NCBI RefSeq assembly: GCF_008087625.1
Contig: NZ_CP042997.1
Coordinates: 8,928,001 to 8,992,000 of the forward strand
Source: Aquisphaera giovannonii
GTDB taxonomy: Bacteria; Planctomycetota; Planctomycetia; Isosphaerales; Isosphaeraceae
DNA length: 64,000 nt
Direction: 5' to 3'
In this document: positions 16,922 through 25,669 of the stretch, one piece after another
How the letters are laid out: every line of letters starts with the position of its first letter
Position numbering within the stretch: the stretch's first letter is position 1
Notes under the pieces: generated by a model
Told to the model about the DNA's origin: nothing
Seen by the model: only the letters and a program-made list of their open reading frames with translations
The model's database searches: none
Program-made: the position numbers and the translations under genes

Positions 16922-18492
16922 AGCGTCGGCCCGATCGTCCAGGGGGCGAACTCCTCCTCGCCGACCCCCAGGCGCTCGCTCTTCGTCGGCTCGCCGCCGG
17001 CCACCTCGAGGATGCGATCGAAGAGCCGACGTCCGACGGCCTCCACGGGCTCGCCGTCGAGGATCGTCCCGGCGTCCATGTCCATGTCGTCGGCCATCCG
17101 CTCGTACATCGGCGTGTTCGTCGCCAGCTTGATGCAGGGGGTGGGCCTCAGCCCCAGCACGCTGCCCCGGCCCGTCGTGAACACCAGCACGTTGGCGCCC
17201 GAGGCGACCAGGCCGGTCGTGCACGGCGGATCATAGCCGGGCGTGTCCATGAAGACGAGGCCGGGCTTCGTCACCGGCGCCGCGTACTCGACGACGTCCA
17301 CCATCGGGGTGGAGCCGGCCTTGGCGAGGGCCCCGAGCGACTTCTCGTAGATCGTCGTCAGGCCGCCGGCCTTGTTCCCCGGGGACGGGTTGTTGTCGAT
17401 CTTCGCGCCGAAGACGCCCGTGTACCACTCCCACCACTTGATCCTCCGGACGAGCTTCTCCCCGACCTCCCGGGAGACGGCCCGGCGGGTCAGCAGGTGC
17501 TCGGCGCCGTAGATCTCCGTGGTCTCGCCGAGGACGGCCGAGCCCCCGTGGGAGATCAGCAGGTCCGCCGCGGCCCCGAGCGCCGGGTTGGCCGTGACGC
17601 CGGAGTTGCCGTCGGACCCGCCGCATTCCATCGCCAGGCAGATCTTCGAGGCCGGCTGCTCGGTCCGCTCCCAGGCGTTGGCCGCGGGGAGCAGGTCGCG
17701 GACGGCCCTCACCGCCGCCTCCACCGTCCGGGTGATGCCGCCTTCCTCCTGGATATTGAGCACGGTCGGGGCCGGGCCGCCGTCGTGACGGCCCTTCGCC
17801 CCCCCCGCCCCCGGAGGCGGCAGGAGGGTGAGCTGCCGGGTCTCGACCAGGTGCTGGGCGTAGGCCCCCTCGCAGCCGAGACCGACGATCACGTACGCGG
17901 CCACGTTGGGATGCCGGGCGAAGCCGGCCAGCACGCGCTCGAGGATCCCGTGGTCCTCGCCCTCGAAGGGCAGCCCGCAGCCCCCCTTGTGCGTGATCGC
18001 GAAGACGCCGTCCACGTTGGGGAACTCGTCCCGCAGGCGGGAGTCCCGGAAGCGGTCGGCGATCAGCCGCGAGGCGCTCGCCGAGCAATTCACGGTGCTG
18101 ATCACGGCGATGTAGTTCCGCGTCCCGACCCGGCCGTCGGGCCGGAGGAACCCGCGGAAGGTCCGGGGGCGGTCCGGCGCGGGGACCGTCGGCCTCTCCG
18201 CGGCGTAGGCGTAGTCCCGCTCGAACAGGTCCGCCCGCAGGTTGTGGACGTGGACCAGCGCCCCCGCGGCGACCGGCCGCGAGGCGAAGCCGATGATCTG
18301 GCCGTACTTCCGCACGGGCCGGCCCTCGCCGATGTCCCGCACGGCGACCTTGTGGCCGAGGCCGATGGGCTCCCGGGCCGTCACCCGACCCCCGGGCAGC
18401 TCGATCGTCGCGCCCGCCGGGATCGGCCTCGCGGCCACCGCCACGTCATCCTCCGCCCGCAGCAGCACACCCCGCGGATCGTCGCTCGACAT
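16918..18492 (-). CDS. uxaA: UxaA-family altronate / galactarate-type dehydratase
   Basis: The protein has 524 residues, slightly longer than typical UxaA (about 495). The N-terminal SAF domain (about 8-95) is followed by the catalytic domain: 'FLRPDGRVGTRNYIAVISTVNCS', 'ITHKGGCGLPFEGEDH', GLGCEG, 'AMECGGSDGNSGVTANPALG' and 'GLVASGANVLVFTTGRGSVLG'. The family removes water from hexonates such as D-altronate or galactarate, using a metal ion. Which sugar acid is used cannot be told from sequence. It overlaps the glycosyltransferase gene by 4 bases, so the three genes on this strand are probably one transcript. Confidence 0.88.
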   Translation of the reverse strand: MSSDDPRGVLLRAEDDVAVAARPIPAGATIELPGGRVTAREPIGLGHKVAVRDIGEGRPVRKYGQIIGFASRPVAAGALVHVHNLRADLFERDYAYAAERPTVPAPDRPRTFRGFLRPDGRVGTRNYIAVISTVNCSASASRLIADRFRDSRLRDEFPNVDGVFAITHKGGCGLPFEGEDHGILERVLAGFARHPNVAAYVIVGLGCEGAYAQHLVETRQLTLLPPPGAGGAKGRHDGGPAPTVLNIQEEGGITRTVEAAVRAVRDLLPAANAWERTEQPASKICLAMECGGSDGNSGVTANPALGAAADLLISHGGSAVLGETTEIYGAEHLLTRRAVSREVGEKLVRRIKWWEWYTGVFGAKIDNNPSPGNKAGGLTTIYEKSLGALAKAGSTPMVDVVEYAAPVTKPGLVFMDTPGYDPPCTTGLVASGANVLVFTTGRGSVLGLRPTPCIKLATNTPMYERMADDMDMDAGTILDGEPVEAVGRRLFDRILEVAGGEPTKSERLGVGEEEFAPWTIGPTL

Positions 18493-18958
18493 CGCCTGCC
18501 CCCGCTATTGCCCCTCGAATCCGACCGTGCCTCCAGGATACCGCCGCCGGGGCCGGCGGGTGAAGCGGCGGGGAGGAACGACCGCGGATCGCGGTGGAAC
18601 CGCGAGGGGCCCCCGGGCGTCGCACATGATAGGGACTCCCCCGCGCGAGGAAGCAAGTGGCGGGCCGCGGGCGTGAATCGCGGGTGGATTCTTGCTTGAA
18701 ATTCAGGTAGGTGGTAGTTTTAAGTTTCTCGGAGAGGGCGCAGGACCCGTCCCATCGCACGACGTGCAACGCCCCTTGACGCATCGTCCCTTGTCACGTT
18801 CGCGATCGTCCCCCGGTATATTCCGTTACGGATTTTTCTCGCGCGGTACGGTCGTGCCGCGATCGCAGCCCGAAGCCCACCTCGCGGCCGGCGCCCTCGC
18901 CCCGGGGCGTGGCGGCCTGCTCGCTCAATGTCAGTGTTCCGCCAGGGAGCTCAAGACC
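18493..18958. other. Divergent promoter region between uxaA and the T2SS-like locus
   Basis: 466 bases between divergent genes. The stretch at 18680-18740 is much more AT-rich than its surroundings and holds a candidate promoter for the plus strand. A TATATT hexamer near 18816 could be a second -10, but its possible -35 (TTGTCA) is 20 bases away. I see no gene. Confidence 0.5.
18696..18724 (+). promoter_or_regulatory. Candidate sigma-70-type promoter upstream of gspE1
   Basis: TTGAAA, 17 bases, TTTAAG. The -35 matches the consensus at five of six positions and the -10 at four of six. It lies in an AT-rich island 235 bases upstream of the gspE1 start. Confidence 0.35.
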
Positions 18959-20710
18959 ATGGCCAAGAGTCGCGATTGGACCGAGATCCTGATCCGCCGC
19001 GGGATCATCGGCCCGGATCAGCTCAAGGAAGCTCAGCGGTCCGGCGCCGCCGTCGAGGACGCGCTGGTGAAGCTCGGATACGCCGAGATGGACGACATCG
19101 TCAAGGCGAAGGCGGAGCAGCACGGCCTCCCGTTCATCGAGCTCCGCGAAGTCGAGATCCCCCCCTCCGTCATCGGCCTCGTGAACGAGTCGCTCGCCCG
19201 CGAGAACATCGTCATGCCCCTCGCCGAGGGGAACGGATCCATCAAGGTCATCATGCATGACCCGATGGGATTCGAGACGATCGAGAAGCTGCGGTTCGTC
19301 CTCAACCGCGAGATCGAGGTCGCCCTCGCGCCCAAGGAGGCGATCGTCGAGGCGATCAACAAGTACTACGGGGCGTCCGGGACGGAGACCGAGTCCGTGG
19401 ACTCGATGCTCCAGGAGTTCACCGACACCCAGATCGACTTCGCGGAGGACGGGGGGACCGGGTCGAAGCCCGGCACCACCAATACGCTGGAGGAAGGCGA
19501 CGCCCCGGTCATCAAGCTGGTGCACCTGATCATCCAGGAGGCGGTCACGAACCGGGCCTCCGACATCCACATCGAGCCCTTCGCCGACCGCGTCCGGATC
19601 CGGTACCGGATCGACGGCGTCCTCATGGAACGCGACTCCGCGCCCCGTCGGCTCCTGGGGGCGATCGTCAGCCGCCTCAAGATCATGGGCCAGATCGACA
19701 TCGCCGAGAAGCGACGGCCCCAGGACGGCCGGATCAAGATCCTGGTCGCCGGGAAGGACATTGACCTCCGTGTGAGCATCCTCCCAACCACCCACGGCCA
19801 GTCGGTCGTGATGCGGATCCTCGACCGCGAGAACATCAAGGTCGGGCTCCAGGACCTCGGGTTCGGCGACGAGGACTTCGCCAAGTTCAAGAGCCTGGTC
19901 AAGCGCCCCAACGGCATCCTCCTGGTGACCGGGCCGACCGGCTCGGGCAAGACGACGACCCTCTACGCCGCGCTCAACGAGCTGAACCGGCCGGACGTGA
20001 AGATCATCACGGCCGAGGATCCCGTGGAGTACTACCTGCCGGGAGTGAACCAATGTGAGGTGAAGGCCAAGATCGGGATGACCTTCGCCCGGATCATCCG
20101 CGCCATGCTCCGGCAGAACCCGAACATCCTCCTCGTCGGCGAAATCCGCGATTTGGAGACGGCGGAGACGGCGATCCAGGCCAGTCTGACAGGACACCTG
20201 GTTTTCAGTACTCTACACACGAACGATGCGCCCAGTGCCGTTACACGTCTGGTGGACATCGGCATCCAGCCGTTCCTCGTCGCCAGCTCCGTGCTTGCGA
20301 TCATGGCACAACGCCTCGTCAGGAAAGTTTGTCCCAAGTGCAAGGTGAGGTATGAGCCGCCTGCACACATCCTCGCGGGCCTCGGGCTGCGTCCGGAGCT
20401 GGCGAAGAAGGCCAACTTCATGAAGGGGAAGGGTTGCAGCCATTGCAACAAGAAGGGCTACCGCGGCCGCATGGGCATCTACGAGCTGATGACGATGACC
20501 ACCGGCATCCGCGAGCTCGCGTTCAAGGGCGAATCCACGATGGCGCTCCGTAAACTCGCCCGCAAGCAGGGGATGCGGACGCTCTTCGAGGACGGCATCA
20601 TCAAGGCCATCAAGGGGCTGACCACGCTCGACGAGGTCCTCCGGATCACGAAGAACGACGTCTCGACCGACCCGGTCCCGGCGGCGAAGAAGGAAGTCAA
20701 GCCGGCGTGA
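18959..20710 (+). CDS. gspE: Type II secretion / type IV pilus assembly ATPase (first GspE/PilB)
   Basis: The protein has 583 residues. The ATG at 18959 follows CAGGGAG at a good distance. The N-terminal MshEN/T2SSE-N domain spans about 1-140. The ATPase core holds Walker A GPTGSGKTTT (325-334), the Asp box ITAEDPVEY (350-358), Walker B NPNILLVGEIRD (387-398) and the His box STLHTND (417-423). A zinc site has the cysteine pairs CPKC (458, 461) and CSHC (493, 496). It drives pseudopilus extension from the cytoplasmic face. It is followed by pilT and by a second GspE gene. All catalytic parts are intact. Confidence 0.95.
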   Translation: MAKSRDWTEILIRRGIIGPDQLKEAQRSGAAVEDALVKLGYAEMDDIVKAKAEQHGLPFIELREVEIPPSVIGLVNESLARENIVMPLAEGNGSIKVIMHDPMGFETIEKLRFVLNREIEVALAPKEAIVEAINKYYGASGTETESVDSMLQEFTDTQIDFAEDGGTGSKPGTTNTLEEGDAPVIKLVHLIIQEAVTNRASDIHIEPFADRVRIRYRIDGVLMERDSAPRRLLGAIVSRLKIMGQIDIAEKRRPQDGRIKILVAGKDIDLRVSILPTTHGQSVVMRILDRENIKVGLQDLGFGDEDFAKFKSLVKRPNGILLVTGPTGSGKTTTLYAALNELNRPDVKIITAEDPVEYYLPGVNQCEVKAKIGMTFARIIRAMLRQNPNILLVGEIRDLETAETAIQASLTGHLVFSTLHTNDAPSAVTRLVDIGIQPFLVASSVLAIMAQRLVRKVCPKCKVRYEPPAHILAGLGLRPELAKKANFMKGKGCSHCNKKGYRGRMGIYELMTMTTGIRELAFKGESTMALRKLARKQGMRTLFEDGIIKAIKGLTTLDEVLRITKNDVSTDPVPAAKKEVKPA

Positions 20711-20720
20711 CCCGACGGCG

Positions 20721-20739
20721 CCCCGGCATGGCACCGGGG
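20721..20739 (+). terminator. Short hairpin after gspE1
   Basis: CCCCGG-7-CCGGGG followed by TT, 11 bases after the gspE1 stop. It is a weak terminator at best; transcription may continue into pilT. Confidence 0.35.
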
Positions 20740-20858
20740 TTCGGCCGGGGGACGTTTGGAAGGAAGGGCCGGGCTTCGACCGCCCGGATCGCTGTAAGCG
20801 GAAGTCCCAGCGAGCCGTCGGGTCCCTTGATTCTGGTCCGCCGTCCCCGAATTAATGA

Positions 20859-20897
20859 AGAGGACTAAGGAGCGAAGGGTCTTCTCCTAAGTCCTCT
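20859..20897 (+). promoter_or_regulatory. Long hairpin in the leader of pilT
   Basis: AGAGGACTAAGGAG pairs with CTCCTAAGTCCTCT with one mismatch in 14 positions, around an 11-base loop. It is 113 bases upstream of the pilT start and not followed by a T-tract, so it could be an mRNA structure, a processing site or an operator. Confidence 0.4.
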
Positions 20898-20969
20898 CAG
20901 CGATTCCGGGATTCGCCGGACACCTGGTCTCCAGGACAAAGTCAATACCCCTCGGATGAACAGGTAGAA

Positions 20970-20988
20970 GGATCCTCGCCGAGGATCC
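20970..20988 (+). promoter_or_regulatory. Perfect inverted repeat directly before the pilT ribosome binding site
   Basis: GGATCCTCG-C-CGAGGATCC, ending 2 bases before GGGGAGG (20991-20997). A structure here would sit next to the Shine-Dalgarno site and could modulate pilT translation. Chance is possible in GC-rich DNA. Confidence 0.35.
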
Positions 20989-21009
20989 CAGGGGAGGCGG
21001 GTGAAGGCG

Positions 21010-22122
21010 ATGGGAACGCTGCTGATCGATAAGTTGCTCCAGACGGTCTGCACGCAGAAGGCGAGCGACCTGCACCTGACCGTGGGGAGCCAGCCGGTCG
21101 TGCGCCTCCACGGGCACATGAGGCCGCTCGCGACGAAGGTGCTGGAGCCGCCGGACACCGTGGCGCTCATGAAGAGCATCACGCCGGAGCGGTGCCAGCA
21201 GGAATTGCAGGAGCTCGGGGGGACGGACTTCGGCTTCGCCTTCGGCGAGATGGCCCGGTTCCGCGTCGCCGTGTTCAAGCAGCGCGGCAACGTGGGGATG
21301 GTGCTGCGGCGGATCCCCAACGAATTCCTCACGTTCGAGCAGCTCGGCCTGCCGACGGTGATGGGCGAGCTGATCCAGCGGCCGCGGGGCCTGATCCTGG
21401 TGACCGGCCCCACGGGGTCGGGCAAGACCACCAGCCTGGCCTCGATGATCAACTGGATCAACAACAACATGGACCGGCACATCATCACCATCGAGGACCC
21501 GATCGAGTACTTCCACAAGCACCAGAAGTCGCTCGTGAACCAGCGCGAGATCGGGATCGACGTGCCGGACTTCCCGGAGGCCATCCGCCGCGCCTTGCGG
21601 ATGGACCCCGACATCATCCTCGTCGGCGAGATGCGGGACCTCGCCACCATCTCCGCGGCGATCACGGCCGCCGAGACGGGCCACATCGTCTTCGGCACCC
21701 TGCACACGAACTCCGCCGAAGGGACCGTCAACCGGATCATCGACGTCTTCCCGAAGGAGCAGCAGGACCAGATCCGCACCCAGCTCTCCGTCGCGATCAT
21801 CGGCGTCCTGGCCCAGGCGCTCCTGCCCCGCAAGCCGAAGGGCCTGGTGGCCGCCTACGAGATGCTCGTCGTCACGCCGGCCATCTCCAACCTGATCCGC
21901 GAGAACAAGACGTACCGCATCGACTCCTCGATCCAGACCGGCCGCAAGCACGGCATGATCCTCCTGGACGACAGCCTCTTCAACCTCTGGCGCCAGGGGC
22001 TGGTGGAGGAGCAGGAGGTGATCTACAAGTCCCGCAAGCCCAAGGACCTGCAGGACCGGATCGAGAACGCGAAGAAGGGCATCTTCGACGACGACGAGGA
22101 GGGGGGCGACGAGGAGGAATGA
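21010..22122 (+). CDS. pilT: Pilus retraction ATPase PilT
   Basis: The protein has 370 residues, typical for PilT. The start is either the ATG at 21010 or the in-frame GTG at 21001; GGGGAGG at 20991-20997 lies between their best spacings, and I prefer the ATG. Family blocks: 'ASDLHLTVGSQPVVRLHG', Walker A GPTGSGKTTS, Asp box TIEDPIEYFH, 'QREIGIDVPDF', Walker B ILVGEMRD and His box 'ETGHIVFGTLHTNSAEGT'. The C-terminus ends in a very acidic run (DDDEEGGDEEE), which is unusual for PilT. PilT disassembles pili for twitching and is not part of a standard T2SS, so this locus mixes T2SS and type IV pilus traits. Confidence 0.95.
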   Translation: MGTLLIDKLLQTVCTQKASDLHLTVGSQPVVRLHGHMRPLATKVLEPPDTVALMKSITPERCQQELQELGGTDFGFAFGEMARFRVAVFKQRGNVGMVLRRIPNEFLTFEQLGLPTVMGELIQRPRGLILVTGPTGSGKTTSLASMINWINNNMDRHIITIEDPIEYFHKHQKSLVNQREIGIDVPDFPEAIRRALRMDPDIILVGEMRDLATISAAITAAETGHIVFGTLHTNSAEGTVNRIIDVFPKEQQDQIRTQLSVAIIGVLAQALLPRKPKGLVAAYEMLVVTPAISNLIRENKTYRIDSSIQTGRKHGMILLDDSLFNLWRQGLVEEQEVIYKSRKPKDLQDRIENAKKGIFDDDEEGGDEEE

Positions 22123-22154
22123 GCCGGCGGCGGCGTCACGCCGCGGCCCGGCTC
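22121..22154 (+). terminator. Hairpin overlapping the pilT stop codon
   Basis: GAGCCGGCGGCGGCG and CGCCGCGGCCCGGCTC pair with small bulges around a TCA loop. It begins inside the pilT stop codon. A terminator or 3'-end stabiliser is likely. Confidence 0.5.
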
Positions 22155-22400
22155 GCGTAAACGGTGGGGGAATCTTTCAGAACTTGATCCGCTGAATCCG
22201 ACTCACGATTCGATGGGCCCCGCGCCGCCCCGGCCCTCGGGGCGGCCCGCCCGCTCGACCCTCGCCCGGCCCGCTCGGCGCCGTGGCATGCAGATTCTTT
22301 CTCTTTCTTACGCGACAGCTCGACCGGCTTTCTTTGACCCGCGCAGGGTGCGGACCGCTCCCCGCGCCCGCCCCACCATCAGACAGACTGGGACGCAGGC

Positions 22401-24116
22401 ATGGCGCGACGACTCGGCACGATCATGGTGGACATGGGCTACCTCGACGAGGAAGGCCTGTGGAAGGCCCTCGAGGAGCAGAAGCGCTCGAGCAACGAGC
22501 TCCTCGGCAAGGTGGCGGTGCGGCTGGGCCTGGTGAAGGAGGAGCAGGTCCTCAAGGCGCTCGGCGAGCAGCTGGGCATGAAGGTGATGAAGCTCGCCGA
22601 CACCACGATCCCGGCGGAGATGACGGAGCTGGTCAACGAGAGCATGGCGACGGCCTACAAGGTCGTGCCGGTCTCGCAGAACAAGAAAGACAAGAGCGTC
22701 ACGGTGGCGATGGCGGAGCCGCAGAACCCCTCCACCATCGACAGCCTGCGGATGTTCCTGGGGGTGGACGTCAAGGGGGCGATCGCCTCCGAGGCCGACG
22801 TCATGTCGGCGATCGAGCGGCTCTACGCCGGCCACCAGGAGTCGATCCAGGACGTCGTCAAGCAGATCGAGTCCGACAAGGGGCTCTCCGCGTTCGCCAA
22901 CCGCAACCAGAACACGATCGACCTCGAGGCGATCGAGGAGATGGCCGAGGCCGCGCCGGTGCGGAAGCTCCTGAACATGGTGCTCCTGCTGGCGATCAAG
23001 GACAAGGCCTCGGACATCCACTTCGAGCCGTTCGAGGAAGAGTACAAGATGCGGTACCGCGTGGACGGCATCCTGTACGAGCTCGTCCCGCCGCCGCGGC
23101 ACCTGGCGCCGGCGATCTCCAGCCGCATCAAGGTCATGTCGAACCTGGACATCGCCGAGCGGCGGCTGCCCCAGGACGGCAAGATCCAGCTCGCCCTGGG
23201 CGGCAACAACGTGGACATCCGCGTCTCCACCCTGCCGACGATGTTCGGCGAGAGCGTGGTGCTGCGGATCCTGGACCGCTCGGTCGTGCAGCTCGACCTC
23301 CGCAAGCTGGGCATGCCGGAGGACACGCTGGCGACCTGGATGCAGGTGATCCACAAGCCCAACGGCATCATCCTGGTCACCGGGCCGACGTCCTCCGGCA
23401 AGACGACCACCCTCTACGCGACGCTCAACGAGCTGAACAAGATCGAGGACAAGATCATCACCACGGAGGAGCCCGTCGAGTACGAGATCGAGGGCCTCAT
23501 CCAGGTGCCGATCAACCCCGAGATCGGCGTCACCTTCGCCAACTGCCTGCGGGCCATCCTGCGGCAGGATCCGGACAAGATCCTCGTGGGCGAGACCCGC
23601 GACCTGGAGACGGCCGAGATCTCGATCCAGGCGTCGCTCACCGGGCACATCGTCTTCACGACGCTGCACACCAACGACGCCCCCTCGGCGGTCACCCGGC
23701 TCCGCGACATGGGGCTGCCGACGTTCCTCATCACGGCCACGGTCGAGGCCGTGCTGGCGCAGCGGCTCGTCCGCAAGCTCTGCGTCAACTGCAAGACCGA
23801 GTTCACCCCCAGCCCCGAGGTCATCATGGAGCTGGGCCTCACGCCCGAGCAGGGGGCGGCCCAGAAGTGGTTCTACGGCAAGGGCTGCGACCGCTGCAAC
23901 AACACCGGCTACAAGGGCCGCATGGGCGTCTACGAGCTCGTCGTGATGAACGACGTCCTCCGCGACATGGTCGTCTCCGAGGTCTCGCTCGACGAGTTCA
24001 AGGACGCCTGCCGCAAGTACGGCATGCGGACCCTCCGCGAGTCCGGACTCCAGGCCATCCACGAGGGCCGGACCAGCATCGACGAGATCATGCGCGAGAC
24101 CATGACGGAAATCTGA
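22401..24116 (+). CDS. gspE: Type II secretion / type IV pilus assembly ATPase (second GspE/PilB)
   Basis: The protein has 571 residues. The N-terminal MshEN-like domain starts 'MARRLGTIMVDMGYLDEEGL' and spans about 1-150. The ATPase core has Walker A GPTSSGKTTT (the usual second Gly is Ser), the box TTEEPVEYE (Glu in place of the usual first Asp), Walker B ILVGETRD and His box TTLHTND. Cysteine pairs CVNC and CDRC form the zinc site. The changes in the Walker and Asp boxes are conservative, so it is probably active. It directly precedes gspF, so it is the likelier partner of that platform protein, and gspE1 may serve another machine. Confidence 0.95.
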   Translation: MARRLGTIMVDMGYLDEEGLWKALEEQKRSSNELLGKVAVRLGLVKEEQVLKALGEQLGMKVMKLADTTIPAEMTELVNESMATAYKVVPVSQNKKDKSVTVAMAEPQNPSTIDSLRMFLGVDVKGAIASEADVMSAIERLYAGHQESIQDVVKQIESDKGLSAFANRNQNTIDLEAIEEMAEAAPVRKLLNMVLLLAIKDKASDIHFEPFEEEYKMRYRVDGILYELVPPPRHLAPAISSRIKVMSNLDIAERRLPQDGKIQLALGGNNVDIRVSTLPTMFGESVVLRILDRSVVQLDLRKLGMPEDTLATWMQVIHKPNGIILVTGPTSSGKTTTLYATLNELNKIEDKIITTEEPVEYEIEGLIQVPINPEIGVTFANCLRAILRQDPDKILVGETRDLETAEISIQASLTGHIVFTTLHTNDAPSAVTRLRDMGLPTFLITATVEAVLAQRLVRKLCVNCKTEFTPSPEVIMELGLTPEQGAAQKWFYGKGCDRCNNTGYKGRMGVYELVVMNDVLRDMVVSEVSLDEFKDACRKYGMRTLRESGLQAIHEGRTSIDEIMRETMTEI

Positions 24117-24250
24117 GCCCGCGGGCCGCCCCGGCCCGCCGGGGCCCGGGGCGCGACGATACGACGCCACGCGACCAGGACACGCACGAGACCCGACCCG
24201 CACCCGAGACGCCCACGGGCCCCGGCCCTTCCCGGAGGGAGCGAGAGACG

Positions 24251-25495
24251 ATGCCGACGTATCAGTACGAGGCGATGGACCACACCGGCCGCGAGGTCAA
24301 GGACTCGATCGACGCCTCCACCCAGGAGGAGGCCGCCCAGCTCATCCGCCAGAAGGGCTTCTTCGTCACCAAGATCTCGGAGAAGGCCAAGAAGTCGGCC
24401 CGCAAGTCGGCGGCCAAGAAGGGCGGGCGGAAGAAGAAGAAGTCGTTCACGATCGGCCGGATCTCGACCAAGCAGCTCTGCACGTTCACCCGCCAGCTCT
24501 CCACGCTCCAGGACGCCGGCCTGCCGATCCTCCGGAGCCTGAAGATCCTGGAGGGCCAGTGCCGCCCCGGCGTGCTCAAGAACTCCCTCGGCGACGTGGT
24601 CGAGGACATCGAGAGCGGCATGACGCTCTCGGAGGCGTTCGCCAAGCACCCCAAGGCGTTCGACCGGCTCTACTGCAACATGATCAAGGCCGGCGAGGCC
24701 GGCGGCGCCCTGGAGGCCATCCTCCAGCGCCTGGCGGACTTCAAGGAGAAGTCCCAGAGCCTGAAGCGGCGGATCAAGTCGGCGATGGTCTACCCGCTCG
24801 TCGTGATCTCGGTCGCGTGCATCATCGTCGGCTTCATCCTCTACTTCATCATCCCGAAGTTCGAGGCCATCTTCAAGGACTTCGGCGTGCCCCTGCCGGG
24901 CATGACGACGTTCCTGATCGCCGCCAGCCACTTCGTGATCAAGTACTTCTATCTATGCTTCCTGGCGCCCCTGTTCTTCTGGATCTTCATCAAGCTCCTG
25001 TACCGGAATCGGACGGGTGCCTACGTCTGCGACCGAATATTACTCATGATCCCCGTCATGGGGACCATCGTGGAGAAGTCCACGGTGGCCCGGACCATGC
25101 GGACGTTGGGGACGCTCGTGCAGTCGGGCGTGCCGATCCTGGAGTCGCTGAACATCGTCCGCGACACGGCGGGCAACGCGGTCTTCGAGCGGGCGTTCAC
25201 GCGCATTTATGAGAGCATCCGCGAGGGCGAGACGATCGCCCAGCCGCTCCGCGAGTCGCGGATCGTGGACGACATCGTCGTGAACATGATCGACGTCGGC
25301 GAGGAGACGGGCGAGCTGGACACGATGCTCAACAAGATCGCCGACAACTACGACGAGGAGGTGGAGACGGCCGTGGAGTCGCTCGTGAGCCTCCTGGAGC
25401 CGATCATGATCGTCGTCCTGGGCGGCATCATCGGCTTCATCGTCATCGCCCTGTTCCTGCCGCTGATCACCCTGATCACCAAGCTGTCCGGCTGA
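24251..25495 (+). CDS. gspF: Inner-membrane platform protein GspF/PilC
   Basis: The protein has 414 residues, the usual length. GGAGGGA lies 10 bases before the ATG. Two T2SSF domains are visible (about 75-200 and 285-405), each with the block FTRQLSTLQDAGLPIL or ARTMRTLGTLVQSGVPIL. Three transmembrane segments lie near 185-207, 222-245 and 380-405. Between residues 45 and 65 there is a Lys-rich insert ('KKSARKSAAKKGGRKKKK'). GspF anchors the rotating ATPase under the growing pseudopilus. A strong hairpin follows the gene. Confidence 0.95.
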   Translation: MPTYQYEAMDHTGREVKDSIDASTQEEAAQLIRQKGFFVTKISEKAKKSARKSAAKKGGRKKKKSFTIGRISTKQLCTFTRQLSTLQDAGLPILRSLKILEGQCRPGVLKNSLGDVVEDIESGMTLSEAFAKHPKAFDRLYCNMIKAGEAGGALEAILQRLADFKEKSQSLKRRIKSAMVYPLVVISVACIIVGFILYFIIPKFEAIFKDFGVPLPGMTTFLIAASHFVIKYFYLCFLAPLFFWIFIKLLYRNRTGAYVCDRILLMIPVMGTIVEKSTVARTMRTLGTLVQSGVPILESLNIVRDTAGNAVFERAFTRIYESIREGETIAQPLRESRIVDDIVVNMIDVGEETGELDTMLNKIADNYDEEVETAVESLVSLLEPIMIVVLGGIIGFIVIALFLPLITLITKLSG

Positions 25496-25511
25496 GGCCA
25501 TCGCCGGTCCG

Positions 25512-25552
25512 GCCGCGGGGCGGGGCGATCCCACATCGCCCCGCCCCGCGGC
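25512..25552 (+). terminator. Perfect 18-bp hairpin between gspF and gspG1
   Basis: GCCGCGGGGCGGGGCGAT-CCCAC-ATCGCCCCGCCCCGCGGC, a perfect stem with a 5-base loop, 17 bases after the gspF stop. It would separate an E-T-E-F transcript from the pseudopilin genes, or tune the ratio between them. Confidence 0.6.
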
Positions 25553-25669
25553 ACCCTTGAAACGACGCGTGAGATTCGTACTTCCAGGGATGATGACCAC
25601 CTGATCCACGGGCGGCGCGGCGGGCCGCAGCGATCGCCCCGCCCCCCGGCCCTTCGGAGACCCGGACCG

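Noticed and set aside
20711-21009. Possible cyclic-di-GMP or other riboswitch before pilT
   Set aside because: Hairpins exist, but I could not match the conserved core of any riboswitch class that I know.
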